A stretch of DNA of 42,909 nt, taken from the IMG/VR virus record IMGVR_UViG_3300042923_000363, positions 1 through 42,909 of that record; one strand, given 5' to 3'. The DNA comes from a virus. Of the stretch, positions 31,752-37,299 are shown piece by piece. Position 1 is the first letter of the stretch. Each line of letters opens with the position of its first letter. The translations under genes were made by a program, and so were the position numbers. The notes under the pieces were generated by a model. The model saw only the letters and a program-made list of their open reading frames with translations, was not told the DNA's origin and did not search any database.

Positions 31752-32387
31752 TTGGAAACATTTGGTGATAAGCTAAAATCTTTAAGAATGGGCAGAAAGT
31801 TAAGCCTTGACGGTATGGTAGACCAACTTAAAGAAAAGTATGAAACTAACATTAGTAAATCGATGCTTTCTAGGTACGAAAACAATAAAGCGGACGTTAC
31901 TCTTGATAATGTTAGAATGCTCACCGACTTTTTTAATGTTCCAGATGATTATTTTGTAAAAGACAATATCGTTCATGAGGAACAAACTCCATATGAGGAG
32001 GAATCACCTCTTGTCAATTTACCTATTGTGGGACGTATCTCTTGCGGTAATGGCATCATTGCGATAGAGGATGTAGAAGGATATGAGCCAGCTCCTAAGT
32101 CTTGGTTAAATGGTGGAACCTATTTCTATCTACGTGCAAAAGGAAACAGCATGACCGGCGCTCGCATCAATGACGGAGACCTCCTCCTCATCCGTCAGCA
32201 AGAAGATGTGGAAGATGGCGAAATAGCTGCTGTATACGTAGACGGAGAAGCTAAATTAAAGAGGGTTTTCAAACGTGACGGAAGCCTAATTCTCCAATCT
32301 GAAAATACAAATTACCCACCGCAGATTATAAAAAGTGGTGACGTTAAAATCATCGGTAAGTTGGAGAAGTCAGTAATCGCATTTTAA
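31752..32387 (+). CDS. CI-like phage repressor (XRE HTH + S24 peptidase)
   Basis: 211 residues from TTG 31752 (AGGGAGAG eight bases upstream). The HTH is at residues 5-70 (KLKSLRMGRKLSLDGMVDQL, NISKSMLSRYENNKADVTLD). The S24 LexA-like domain, about 95-208, carries GNSMTGARINDGD (catalytic Ser) and GEAKLKRVF (Lys). The scissile position reads VGRISCGNGI, so Cys-Gly replaces the usual Ala-Gly. RecA-stimulated self-cleavage probably triggers induction, perhaps with altered rate. It is divergent from the Cro-like gene with operators between them, and followed by integrase. Confidence 0.92.
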   Translation: METFGDKLKSLRMGRKLSLDGMVDQLKEKYETNISKSMLSRYENNKADVTLDNVRMLTDFFNVPDDYFVKDNIVHEEQTPYEEESPLVNLPIVGRISCGNGIIAIEDVEGYEPAPKSWLNGGTYFYLRAKGNSMTGARINDGDLLLIRQQEDVEDGEIAAVYVDGEAKLKRVFKRDGSLILQSENTNYPPQIIKSGDVKIIGKLEKSVIAF

Positions 32388-32395
32388 GAGGCAGA

Positions 32396-32415
32396 AGAGT
32401 CATTTTTATGGCTCT
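32396..32415 (+). terminator. Hairpin after the repressor gene, weak terminator candidate
   Basis: AGAGTCAT, loop TTTT, ATGGCTCT (one G-U on RNA), nine bases after the repressor stop. An outer AGGC/GCCT pair extends it. No T-run follows, so it may only dampen readthrough into integrase. Confidence 0.4.
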
Positions 32416-32431
32416 CCTCAGCCTTTAAATA

Positions 32432-32443
32432 GAACATACATTC
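32432..32443. promoter_or_regulatory. SOS (LexA)-box-like sequence before integrase
   Basis: GAACATACATTC differs by one base from GAAC-RNRY-GTTC, the LexA/DinR box of Bacillota. It lies 22 bases upstream of the integrase start codon. Weak on its own, but it is one of three such sequences in this lysogeny region. Confidence 0.4.
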
Positions 32444-32465
32444 TCTTTGAAAGGAGGTGAGACAT

Positions 32466-33632
32466 ATGGCATCATATCAATTTGTTACACCAACTAAAGT
32501 AAAACTTTATGTAGAGCGAGGGTACCGCGACGATGGATCGAGAGCGCGTAAAACTAAAACGGTAACCATAAAGACACCGAATAGTGAACGTGCCGCCCAG
32601 CGAGCACTAGACGCATTTATTGCAGAGGCATCTAAATTTGATGACAAGGACTTAAAAAGTGTTCGCTTCGCGACCTTTTCACAAGGTATGTGGTGGGAAT
32701 CGCACGCAAGCAAGCTGCACATGAAGACACGTCAGGAGTATAAACGCAAATTGCCTCGCCTTATTGCTGGATTCGGCAAGATGAAAATGGCTTCCATACG
32801 CCCTTACCACATTGTGAATTTTTTTAGAGCAGAACAAGAAGCCGGCAGAAGTGATCTCCGTGGTCTATACACTTTGCTCGGCAGTATCTTTTCACGCGCC
32901 GAAAAATGGGAAATCATAAAAGATAACCCTGTTACCCACGTTGACCGTCCGACAGTCAATTCATACAAACGGCCAAGAAAATTTTATACGAGAGAGCAAA
33001 TGCGTGAAGCCTTATATAAACTCGATCACAATCGCCGTGTATCCTACAAGAATAGGATCAGAATCAAACTCGGTTTGTTAATGGGATTACGCGAAGGCGA
33101 AATTGCCGGAATTTTAAAAAACAAAGTAGACTTTAATAGACACGGGATTTGGATTGATCGGCAGATGCAATGGGATCGCGAAAATAAACGGTTTCGCCTT
33201 AATCCGATAAAAAACGAAAAGCCGCGTTTTGCATTCTTTCCTAGAAAACTCGAGGAGGAACTTCGTGATTATATCGAACGCCACGAGAAACAAATGGATC
33301 TACTGGGCGACGCAAAGTATAAGTTTATCGATCCTGATATTTCGGATGAGCCCCTCGATCTTTTATTTACTTCGAGCATCGGCCGACCTATACACGTAGA
33401 AACTATTTCCACAGCTTGGCGCGACTTTTGTTCAAAAAATGGACTTCCTGAACTTAATTTTCATGGACTGCGCCATAGTTGTTTATCGTACATGCTTAAC
33501 CGCGGTGCCCCAATCAAAGACGTTCAGGAACAGGCTGGGCATAGTAATGCAAAAATAACGCTCAACACCTACGGCCACGGAGAACTTGAAAGCCGAGCTG
33601 AGAGCGTTAATTTGATGGACGAGCTTCTTTAA
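32466..33632 (+). CDS. int: Tyrosine integrase
   Basis: 388 residues from ATG 32466 (GGAGGTG six bases upstream; the GTG at 32457 overlaps it). N-terminal part with arm-binding and SAM-like core-binding domains (FATFSQGMWWESHASKLHMK; RPYHIVNFFRAEQEAG). Catalytic domain with GLLMGLREGEI (Arg I), LNFHGLRHSCLSYM (His-X-X-Arg), AGHSNAKITLNTYGH (His and Tyr nucleophile). It is followed within eight bases by repeats GTCACTTTTTGGTCACT that probably are its arm sites. Standard phage integrase, complete. Confidence 0.95.
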   Translation: MASYQFVTPTKVKLYVERGYRDDGSRARKTKTVTIKTPNSERAAQRALDAFIAEASKFDDKDLKSVRFATFSQGMWWESHASKLHMKTRQEYKRKLPRLIAGFGKMKMASIRPYHIVNFFRAEQEAGRSDLRGLYTLLGSIFSRAEKWEIIKDNPVTHVDRPTVNSYKRPRKFYTREQMREALYKLDHNRRVSYKNRIRIKLGLLMGLREGEIAGILKNKVDFNRHGIWIDRQMQWDRENKRFRLNPIKNEKPRFAFFPRKLEEELRDYIERHEKQMDLLGDAKYKFIDPDISDEPLDLLFTSSIGRPIHVETISTAWRDFCSKNGLPELNFHGLRHSCLSYMLNRGAPIKDVQEQAGHSNAKITLNTYGHGELESRAESVNLMDELL

Positions 33633-33639
33633 AGTTTAG

Positions 33640-33656
33640 TCACTTTTTGGTCACTC
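33640..33656 (+). repeat. Integrase arm-type direct repeat, left copy
   Basis: GTCACTTTTTGGTCACT, exact copy at 33863-33879. It is itself two GTCACT units separated by TTTTG. Confidence 0.7.
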
Positions 33657-33825
33657 GCATTAATTTTAAGCTGAAAACACTTCAAAAAAGGCTTAACAGC
33701 AAGGGGATAAAGCACTTCTGCAAAGATTAATCCCATTTCTGATTTTTAGTAAGACTATGTTATACAAGGTTTGAAAATGCCTGTACTAGTGGGTCTGCGG
33801 CGCTTGAAAGTTTGTTCTAGTTAGA

Positions 33826-33837
33826 GAACGTCCGTTC
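33826..33837. promoter_or_regulatory. SOS-box-like dyad in the attP region
   Basis: GAACGTCCGTTC, extended to AGAACG-TC-CGTTCT, fits GAAC-N4-GTTC with one deviation from RNRY. Another GTTCT half-site lies at 33814, making three alternating half-sites. It could be a LexA site or an integrase/excisionase core-type repeat. Confidence 0.4.
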
Positions 33838-33862
33838 TAAATTGTGTTAATTTGGTCACTTG

Positions 33863-33879
33863 GTCACTTTTTGGTCACT
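33863..33879 (+). repeat. Integrase arm-type direct repeat, right copy
   Basis: Exact copy of 33640-33656, preceded by a further GGTCACT and followed by AAGTGAC in inverse orientation. Confidence 0.7.
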
Positions 33880-33890
33880 AAGTGACAACA

Positions 33891-33915
33891 ATAAAAACGC
33901 ACAACTAAATGTGCG
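33891..33915 (-). terminator. Rho-independent terminator of the zinc-ribbon gene
   Basis: Minus-strand RNA CGCACA, loop UUUAGU, UGUGCG, then UUUUUAU. It lies eight bases after the stop of the minus-strand gene 33924-34094 and stops that transcript before attP. The stem is short but the U-run is good. Confidence 0.7.
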
Positions 33916-33923
33916 CTTTCTCA

Positions 33924-34094
33924 TCATTGAAGCCCTTTCGCAGGGTTTCTTTTTTTGCTTTCCCATACAGTTGCTTTCTGACAGTGAAAGCACTCTCTGA
34001 TGATTTTCTCCTCATTATTATTGTAATCAATCATCCTTCTTATTTTTACCTCGTGTCCACAAAATCGGCAATACTTATTTTCTATCTCATCCAT
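33924..34094 (-). CDS. Zinc-ribbon small protein in the distal cassette (56 aa)
   Basis: Read directly: ATG 34094, TGA 33924-33926. MDEIENKYCRFCGHEVKI then about 18 residues and ECFHCQKATVWESKKR give CxxC...CxxC, a zinc ribbon, followed by a basic tail. No strong ribosome site is seen (GGGGGCG only). It is divergently arranged with the XRE gene at 34151 and closed by its own terminator, so it is an independent unit, probably expressed from the prophage. Function unknown. Confidence 0.65.
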   Translation of the reverse strand: MDEIENKYCRFCGHEVKIRRMIDYNNNEEKIIRECFHCQKATVWESKKRNPAKGLQ

Positions 34095-34114
34095 ATCGCG
34101 CCCCCGCTTTCGTC

Positions 34115-34123
34115 TGCTATAAT
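34115..34123 (+). promoter_or_regulatory. Extended -10 promoter for the XRE regulator
   Basis: TGCTATAAT (TGn plus consensus TATAAT), 27 bases upstream of the XRE start codon at 34151. No good -35 at 17 bases, as usual for extended -10 promoters. The reverse strand (TATTATAGCA) may serve the divergent gene. Confidence 0.65.
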
Positions 34124-34150
34124 ATTGTTATGTAGTTGAGGAGGTAAAAA

Positions 34151-34363
34151 ATGGCTCTCCGTAAAGGGAGATGTCGTTTAAGTGATCTACTCAATATTCC
34201 TCAGTCTGAATTTGCGCGAAAGATGGAAGTTACAGAATCAACCGTGTCACACTGGATAACTGGCAAGCAAAAAATGAGTTTGGACAATGCAGTCTTTGCT
34301 GCCAGGCTTCTCCATTGCACAGTTGAAGACTTATATGAGTGGATCGAGTTTAAACGATCGTAG
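34151..34363 (+). CDS. XRE-family HTH regulator (70 aa)
   Basis: ATG 34151 with GAGGAGG upstream. LNIPQSEFARKMEVTESTVS, HWITGKQKMSLDNAVFAARL, LHCTVEDLYEW is a compact Cro/CI-type HTH with no extra domain. It sits in the cassette beside attP, apart from the main switch. It may regulate its neighbours here (the zinc-ribbon gene or the exported protein) or host genes. A GGCGG/CCGCC stem lies just after the stop without a T-run. Confidence 0.8.
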   Translation: MALRKGRCRLSDLLNIPQSEFARKMEVTESTVSHWITGKQKMSLDNAVFAARLLHCTVEDLYEWIEFKRS

Positions 34364-34555
34364 GCGGTTTTTATCCGCCCTCCCTGCCGGATACTTGGTC
34401 AATGCCCAACTTATGTGATCAGTATAAAATTTATCTGTTTATTTTGAAATGGTAATTATTAGCAATTAATATTATGGTTACTGATTTAAAATGTATCGCT
34501 TTACAGTGTAAAAATTAGTATAATTTAGGAAAAATGTACCAGGGGGATCAATTGA
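34364..34555 (+). promoter_or_regulatory. AT-rich leader of the exported protein gene
   Basis: There is no gene in this 192-bp stretch. A consensus TATAAT at 34519-34524 lies about 30 bases before the start codon at 34556, without a good -35. AGGGGGATC is the ribosome site. Nothing else distinctive was seen apart from AT-rich short dyads around 34455-34475. Confidence 0.5.
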
Positions 34556-35149
34556 ATGAATAAAAAGCTGATCATCATTTTTGGAAGTCTCATTTCTGCG
34601 CTTTTAATTATTATCATCGCCATCTTCGGGTACAATCAGTACCAACAAGTTAAAGCGCATAATGCTAAGGTTGCTGCTCAGAAAAAAGCGGAGGCTGCTA
34701 AGATAGTCAAAGAAAAAACTTTTGACATCGTCTATGAATCATTTGTCCTTGATTCAAAAGATTTAGCAACGGCAGCCGAGGATATTGGCAGTAAATACGT
34801 TGATGTTTGGAATAAGGTAATTTTTGACGGTAGCGTAACAGTAAGCGGCGTAAAATTAACTGATTTTAATGATGCCCTCTCTGCACAATCGTTGGCGTTT
34901 AGTACTCATGGCAACTTAGATAAGATTAGTAAAAAAGAAGATGATGTACGTAACGACTTTAAAGACCTGAAAAGTAATGTTACGGACAAAAATAGAGATA
35001 AATTTAATATTGCCAAATCTGTTTATAATGCATTACTTAAATTTGATAGCTTAGCAACCAGCCCCTCGGGCAGTTTACAAACATACTCGGAGCAATTCAA
35101 TTCTTCGGATACTGATATAGCTGGTAAAATTAGTTCATTAGATCAATAA
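34556..35149 (+). CDS. Membrane-anchored exported protein, candidate lysogenic conversion / superinfection factor
   Basis: 197 residues, ATG 34556. N-terminal MNKKLIIIFGSLISALLIII then IAIFGY is a signal anchor (positive n-region, about 20 hydrophobic residues, no lipobox or clear signal-peptidase site). An A/K-rich helix follows (HNAKVAAQKKAEAAKIVKEK), then a soluble helical domain outside the cell. The gene stands alone with its own promoter and terminator in the region that becomes the prophage end opposite integrase, where conversion and superinfection-exclusion genes cluster. Exclusion is a hypothesis from position and topology. Confidence 0.75.
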   Translation: MNKKLIIIFGSLISALLIIIIAIFGYNQYQQVKAHNAKVAAQKKAEAAKIVKEKTFDIVYESFVLDSKDLATAAEDIGSKYVDVWNKVIFDGSVTVSGVKLTDFNDALSAQSLAFSTHGNLDKISKKEDDVRNDFKDLKSNVTDKNRDKFNIAKSVYNALLKFDSLATSPSGSLQTYSEQFNSSDTDIAGKISSLDQ

Positions 35150-35183
35150 GTTGTGTTATATCCTTTTACATTAAACTGACTGA

Positions 35184-35220
35184 TGCCCATCTATTTACAG
35201 TGGATGGGTATTTTATTTTC
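35184..35220 (+). terminator. Rho-independent terminator of the exported protein gene
   Basis: TGCCCATC ... GATGGGTA, an 8-bp stem (one G-T) with an 11-base loop, then TTTTATTTT, 34 bases after the stop. The T-run abuts the promoter of the next gene. Confidence 0.8.
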
Positions 35221-35223
35221 GGT

Positions 35224-35242
35224 TATAATAGAACAAACGTTC
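35224..35242 (+). promoter_or_regulatory. TATAAT promoter element with a perfect SOS (LexA) box
   Basis: TATAAT (35224-35229) is followed after one base by GAACAAACGTTC (35231-35242). This fits GAAC-RNRY-GTTC, the core of the Bacillota LexA/DinR box, exactly, and extends to AGAAC...GTTCT. The box covers the expected transcription start, so LexA binding would repress and DNA damage would derepress the gene at 35263. The -35 region (TGGATG) is weak. Confidence 0.75.
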
Positions 35243-35262
35243 TTATTTACGAGGTGAAACGT

Positions 35263-35652
35263 ATGGTCAATCTTTATTTTCCTGAATCTGAAATGACCGA
35301 TGATGAGCGAATCATCATAACCAATTATATGTTCCTTCCCTACATCAAACGCGCCTTAGAAGTTGACCGTAAGGCTATATTTGCATCTGGGCTTAAATTT
35401 AAAACCTACTATGTTGAGCAGCTGACTGATGCAATCGATAAGGTGGCAAATGACATACGGATAAATAAGAAACAATTGTTTGACCATAACGTCAGGCTTA
35501 CCCGAAAATCTTGGCTAGAATACGAAGTCTACACACGTGGCCGACTATTTAACTTTTTGTACCATAAGAGCAATGCTGTAGACTGGATAAACTTGCATGT
35601 TAAGGATTACTTTCCACAAGAGTTGGATATAAGTTTGGAACCCCCTATGTAG
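35263..35652 (+). CDS. SOS-controlled hypothetical protein, candidate antirepressor
   Basis: 129 residues from ATG 35263 (GAGGTG six bases upstream). The product begins MVNLYFPESEMTDDERIIIT and continues helical and rich in Tyr, Lys and Asp (YIKRALEVDRKAIFASGLKF, RLTRKSWLEYEVYTRGRLFN). I do not recognise the family. The only regulatory clue is the LexA box at its promoter. Prophage genes under LexA are typically antirepressors (as Tum of phage 186), DNA-damage tolerance or cell-division factors. An antirepressor acting on the CI-like protein is an attractive but unproven reading. A terminator overlaps its stop codon. Confidence 0.8.
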   Translation: MVNLYFPESEMTDDERIIITNYMFLPYIKRALEVDRKAIFASGLKFKTYYVEQLTDAIDKVANDIRINKKQLFDHNVRLTRKSWLEYEVYTRGRLFNFLYHKSNAVDWINLHVKDYFPQELDISLEPPM

Positions 35653-35664
35653 GGGATTTTTTTT
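35642..35664 (+). terminator. Strong terminator overlapping the stop of the SOS gene
   Basis: CCCCT-ATGT-AGGGG stem-loop whose right arm includes the TAG stop, followed after one base by eight T. The stop codon is embedded in the hairpin. Confidence 0.85.
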
Positions 35665-35686
35665 CTATAAAAACTCAATAAAACCG

Positions 35687-35714
35687 TTGACTTATATAAC
35701 ACATGTGTTATAAT
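35687..35714 (+). promoter_or_regulatory. Strong promoter with a perfect 18-bp palindromic operator
   Basis: TTGACT (35687-35692), 16-base spacer, TATAAT (35709-35714). The spacer and -10 contain TATAACACATGTGTTATA (35695-35712), a perfect 18-bp palindrome between the boxes. This is where a dimeric repressor, such as the ribbon-helix-helix-like protein 260 bases downstream or the XRE protein, would block polymerase. It drives the toxin-like peptide. Confidence 0.8.
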
Positions 35715-35738
35715 AAAAACATGGAAGGAGGTGAGAAA

Positions 35739-35855
35739 GTGGTTGGTAAAATAATTGATGAGGTTAAAGACATTGTGATGACGCTGGCAACGATAATCAC
35801 AACCTTCTACCTCATCAAGGAACACCGGAAGCCTCGAAAGAAGCGCCGGAAATGA
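35739..35855 (+). CDS. Toxin-like membrane peptide (38 aa)
   Basis: Read directly: GTG 35739 with GGAGGTG five bases upstream, TGA 35853-35855. An in-frame ATG at 35721 lies at the expected transcription start and would add six residues. KIIDEVKDIVMTLATIITTF, YLIKEHRKPRKKRRK: one short membrane helix and a polybasic tail. The form (strong promoter, very short one-helix peptide, charged C-terminus, hairpin right after the stop) is that of type I toxins or holin-like toxins of Bacillota. An antisense promoter faces it at 35886-35894. Toxicity is untested. Confidence 0.6.
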   Translation: MVGKIIDEVKDIVMTLATIITTFYLIKEHRKPRKKRRK

Positions 35856-35861
35856 TTTGTC

Positions 35862-35877
35862 GGGGGAGCAATCCCCC
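35862..35877. repeat. GGGGGA/TCCCCC hairpin at the 3' end of the toxin-like gene
   Basis: A 6-bp GC stem with a GCAA loop, seven bases after the stop. No T-run follows in either direction. In the antisense direction it would form the first stem-loop of the RNA starting near 35879. Confidence 0.6.
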
Positions 35878-35885
35878 ACATATTA

Positions 35886-35894
35886 ATTATATCA
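35886..35894 (-). promoter_or_regulatory. Extended -10 promoter on the antisense strand, toward the toxin-like gene
   Basis: Minus strand reads TGATATAAT (TGn plus TATAAT). With a weak -35 (TTCATG) 17 bases upstream it would start RNA near 35879, running leftward through the hairpin and the complement of the toxin-like mRNA. This is the arrangement of antisense antitoxin RNAs overlapping toxin 3' ends. No clear terminator was found for such an RNA. Confidence 0.45.
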
Positions 35895-35909
35895 TAACCA
35901 CTTCAAATC

Positions 35910-36074
35910 ATGAAAAAACTTAAAACTGTTGATTATCTTTTCATTATTTTGGTTTTGTCCTGGCTATCGGACATTGACTTTTCACACTTAACCATTTTAA
36001 AAATTGTTGGTCTGATTGCAATCAGTGTCTGGCTTGTTCTGTTTCTGCTCAAATTATTTAAAAAGGACTGGTGA
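35910..36074 (+). CDS. Small two-helix membrane protein (54 aa)
   Basis: Read directly: ATG 35910, TGA 36072-36074. MKKLKTVDYLFIILVLSWLS, a polar DIDFSHLT turn, then KIVGLIAISVWLVLFLLKLF and KKDW give two membrane helices with positive ends. No convincing ribosome site precedes it, which lowers confidence. Its stop lies four bases from the start of the next gene. It could be an accessory or holin-like protein; its role is unknown. Confidence 0.55.
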   Translation: MKKLKTVDYLFIILVLSWLSDIDFSHLTILKIVGLIAISVWLVLFLLKLFKKDW

Positions 36075-36078
36075 TACT

Positions 36079-36270
36079 GTGGAAAAGAAAACCAGTGACG
36101 CCCAGATACGCGCATCGCGAAACTGGGAAGACAAAAACAGAGAGCGTAAACGCTACATGTCGAAAAAATCGACTGCCAAGTCGTTTATAAGGCTTGACGC
36201 TACCCTTCAGGACTTAGATGAACTTGAACAGTTAATCGCCGATCGTCGTCATGATATCGAACAAAAATAG
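36079..36270 (+). CDS. Ribbon-helix-helix-like small protein (63 aa)
   Basis: I choose GTG 36079 (AAGGACTGG upstream); longer readings run through the preceding gene. It reads KKTSDAQIRASRNWEDKNRE, RKRYMSKKSTAKSFIRLDAT, LQDLDELEQLIADRR. This very common small prophage protein (AQIRASRxWExKNRE...STAKSFIRL) has the beta-strand plus two helices of Arc/MetJ-type repressors. It may bind the 18-bp palindrome at 35695 and so control the toxin-like gene; inference only. A terminator follows 10 bases after the stop. Confidence 0.75.
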   Translation: MEKKTSDAQIRASRNWEDKNRERKRYMSKKSTAKSFIRLDATLQDLDELEQLIADRRHDIEQK

Positions 36271-36280
36271 ATTATGTACG

Positions 36281-36306
36281 CCCGCCCTCTCGGCGGGTTC
36301 TTTCAT
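36281..36306 (+). terminator. Rho-independent terminator closing the plus-strand cassette
   Basis: CCCGCC, loop CTCTC, GGCGGG, then TTCTTTCATT. It lies between the ribbon-helix-helix-like gene and the convergent holin gene, and may also slow leftward transcription after holin. Confidence 0.8.
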
Positions 36307-36312
36307 TATGTC

Positions 36313-36531
36313 TTACTTGTTTTCAGGCTGTTTCTTCTCATGGCTCTTGACGATTCCGACAATGTTAATGCCGAGGATAATCAACGTTGATATGCCAGAA
36401 ATCACGCCGTTCAGTGCATCTGAAAGTTGACTTTGTTGAGCCGTGTCCAATCCAATAAATAAACCGACTGCAGAAACAACAGCCGGCACAGAGTACAAAG
36501 CAATTTTTTTAATGTCTTTTCCGTTTAACAT
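36313..36531 (-). CDS. Holin
   Basis: 72 residues, ATG 36531 with AGGAGG upstream. KIALYSVPAVVSAVGLFIGL and a second hydrophobic segment VISGISTLIILGINIVGIV are joined by a short polar loop, with a charged tail HEKKQPENK: a class II holin topology. It is the last gene of the leftward late operon, directly after endolysin. It would make membrane lesions that release the endolysin. Family membership was not confirmed, but topology and position are clear. Confidence 0.85.
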   Translation of the reverse strand: MLNGKDIKKIALYSVPAVVSAVGLFIGLDTAQQSQLSDALNGVISGISTLIILGINIVGIVKSHEKKQPENK

Positions 36532-36554
36532 AGATGATTCCTCCTAAAGTTTGA

Positions 36555-37250
36555 TTAAAACATCACAGACCAAGTCTTCTGTCCAACAACGCCATCTGCT
36601 ACAAGGTTGTGCCGCTTCTGGTAGGATCTTACTGCCGCTGCTGTCTTAGAACCATACACGCCGTCAGCTTTAAGACCCACGGCGTTCTGAACGCGCTGAA
36701 CGTCTTTACCTTTGCTTCCTACCTGCAGGACGTGTCCTGGATACTTAACCGTGGACACCTTAGACACTACTTTCTTAACAATCTTCTTGACCTTGCTTAC
36801 CGGCTTAGCGTCAAAACGTTCCAAGTCATTCGCTTTGATGGTTGCAATCAGCTTGTCCGCATAGGCTGGATCCGTGGCATAGCCCGCTGCCTGAATCGCG
36901 TTTGCTGCTTTTACATAGTCAGACTGACCAAGTACAGCTTTATATCTGGGCAGCTTGTACAGCACCACAAGGTCAAGAATCGACTCATAATAGGTTGGGT
37001 ACTTGCGGAATTTGGCGACAATCTTGTACCATCCCTTAACAGAGTGCTCTGAGGTGGTCATAGCCACCGACTGACCTCGATAAGCACCTTTGACGCCAAA
37101 TAGGTTATCACCCTTCTCAGCAAGCCCTGACGTGCCCCATGCAGATTCTAAAGCAGCTTGGGCGATAATAATGGACGGTAGCACCTTATTGGCATTACCG
37201 GCTTTCTGTGCATAGCCACTGATTGCCTTGATAAATGAATCTTTACTCAA
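36555..37250 (-). CDS. Endolysin: GH73-type glucosaminidase with peptidoglycan-binding domain
   Basis: 231 residues from TTG 37250 (GAGGAGGGG upstream; no better start). Residues 5-145 are a GH73/FlgJ-like domain: PSIIIAQAALESAWGTSGLA (catalytic Glu), DNLFGVKGAYRGQSV, FRKYPTYYESILD, AAGYATDPAYADKL. A basic Val/Lys linker leads to a PG_binding_1 domain at about 172-231 (LQVGSKGKDVQRVQNAVGLK, DGVYGSKTAAAVRSYQKRHN, DGVVGQKTWSVMF). No signal peptide, so release needs the holin. It cuts beta-1,4 bonds of host peptidoglycan. Confidence 0.93.
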   Translation of the reverse strand: MSKDSFIKAISGYAQKAGNANKVLPSIIIAQAALESAWGTSGLAEKGDNLFGVKGAYRGQSVAMTTSEHSVKGWYKIVAKFRKYPTYYESILDLVVLYKLPRYKAVLGQSDYVKAANAIQAAGYATDPAYADKLIATIKANDLERFDAKPVSKVKKIVKKVVSKVSTVKYPGHVLQVGSKGKDVQRVQNAVGLKADGVYGSKTAAAVRSYQKRHNLVADGVVGQKTWSVMF

Positions 37251-37274
37251 ATGAATCCCCTCCTCAACATAAAT

Positions 37275-37299
37275 AGCGCCTACCTATGTGGTAAGCGCT
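37275..37299 (-). repeat. 10-bp hairpin across the stop of the BhlA/UviB-like gene
   Basis: Minus-strand RNA AGCGCUUACC, loop ACAUA, GGUAGGCGCU (one G-U), containing the TAG stop. AUUUAUG follows, a poor U-run. It may be a partial terminator or processing signal setting endolysin level. Confidence 0.5.

Larger units (their letters stand above)
33633..33880. other. attP region, gene-free, between integrase and the distal cassette
   Basis: This 248-bp stretch has no gene. It contains two exact copies of GTCACTTTTTGGTCACT (33640-33656 and 33863-33879), a third GGTCACT at 33854-33860 and the dyad GTCACTAAGTGAC (33874-33886): the layout of integrase arm-type sites flanking a core. The crossover core itself, between about 33660 and 33850, cannot be named without the host attB. 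I see no tRNA 3' end matching a known gene. Confidence 0.65.

Noticed and set aside
33657-33850. tRNA gene or tRNA-derived att core
   Set aside because: No cloverleaf or T-loop motif could be assembled from this stretch.
33909-34139. Plus-strand hydrophobic 76-codon frame after attP
   Set aside because: It is the mirror of a minus-strand zinc-ribbon gene with CxxC pairs; it lacks a ribosome site and overlaps the terminator.
34364-34385. Terminator of the XRE gene
   Set aside because: The GGCGG/CCGCC stem is five pairs with no T-run after it; too weak to list.
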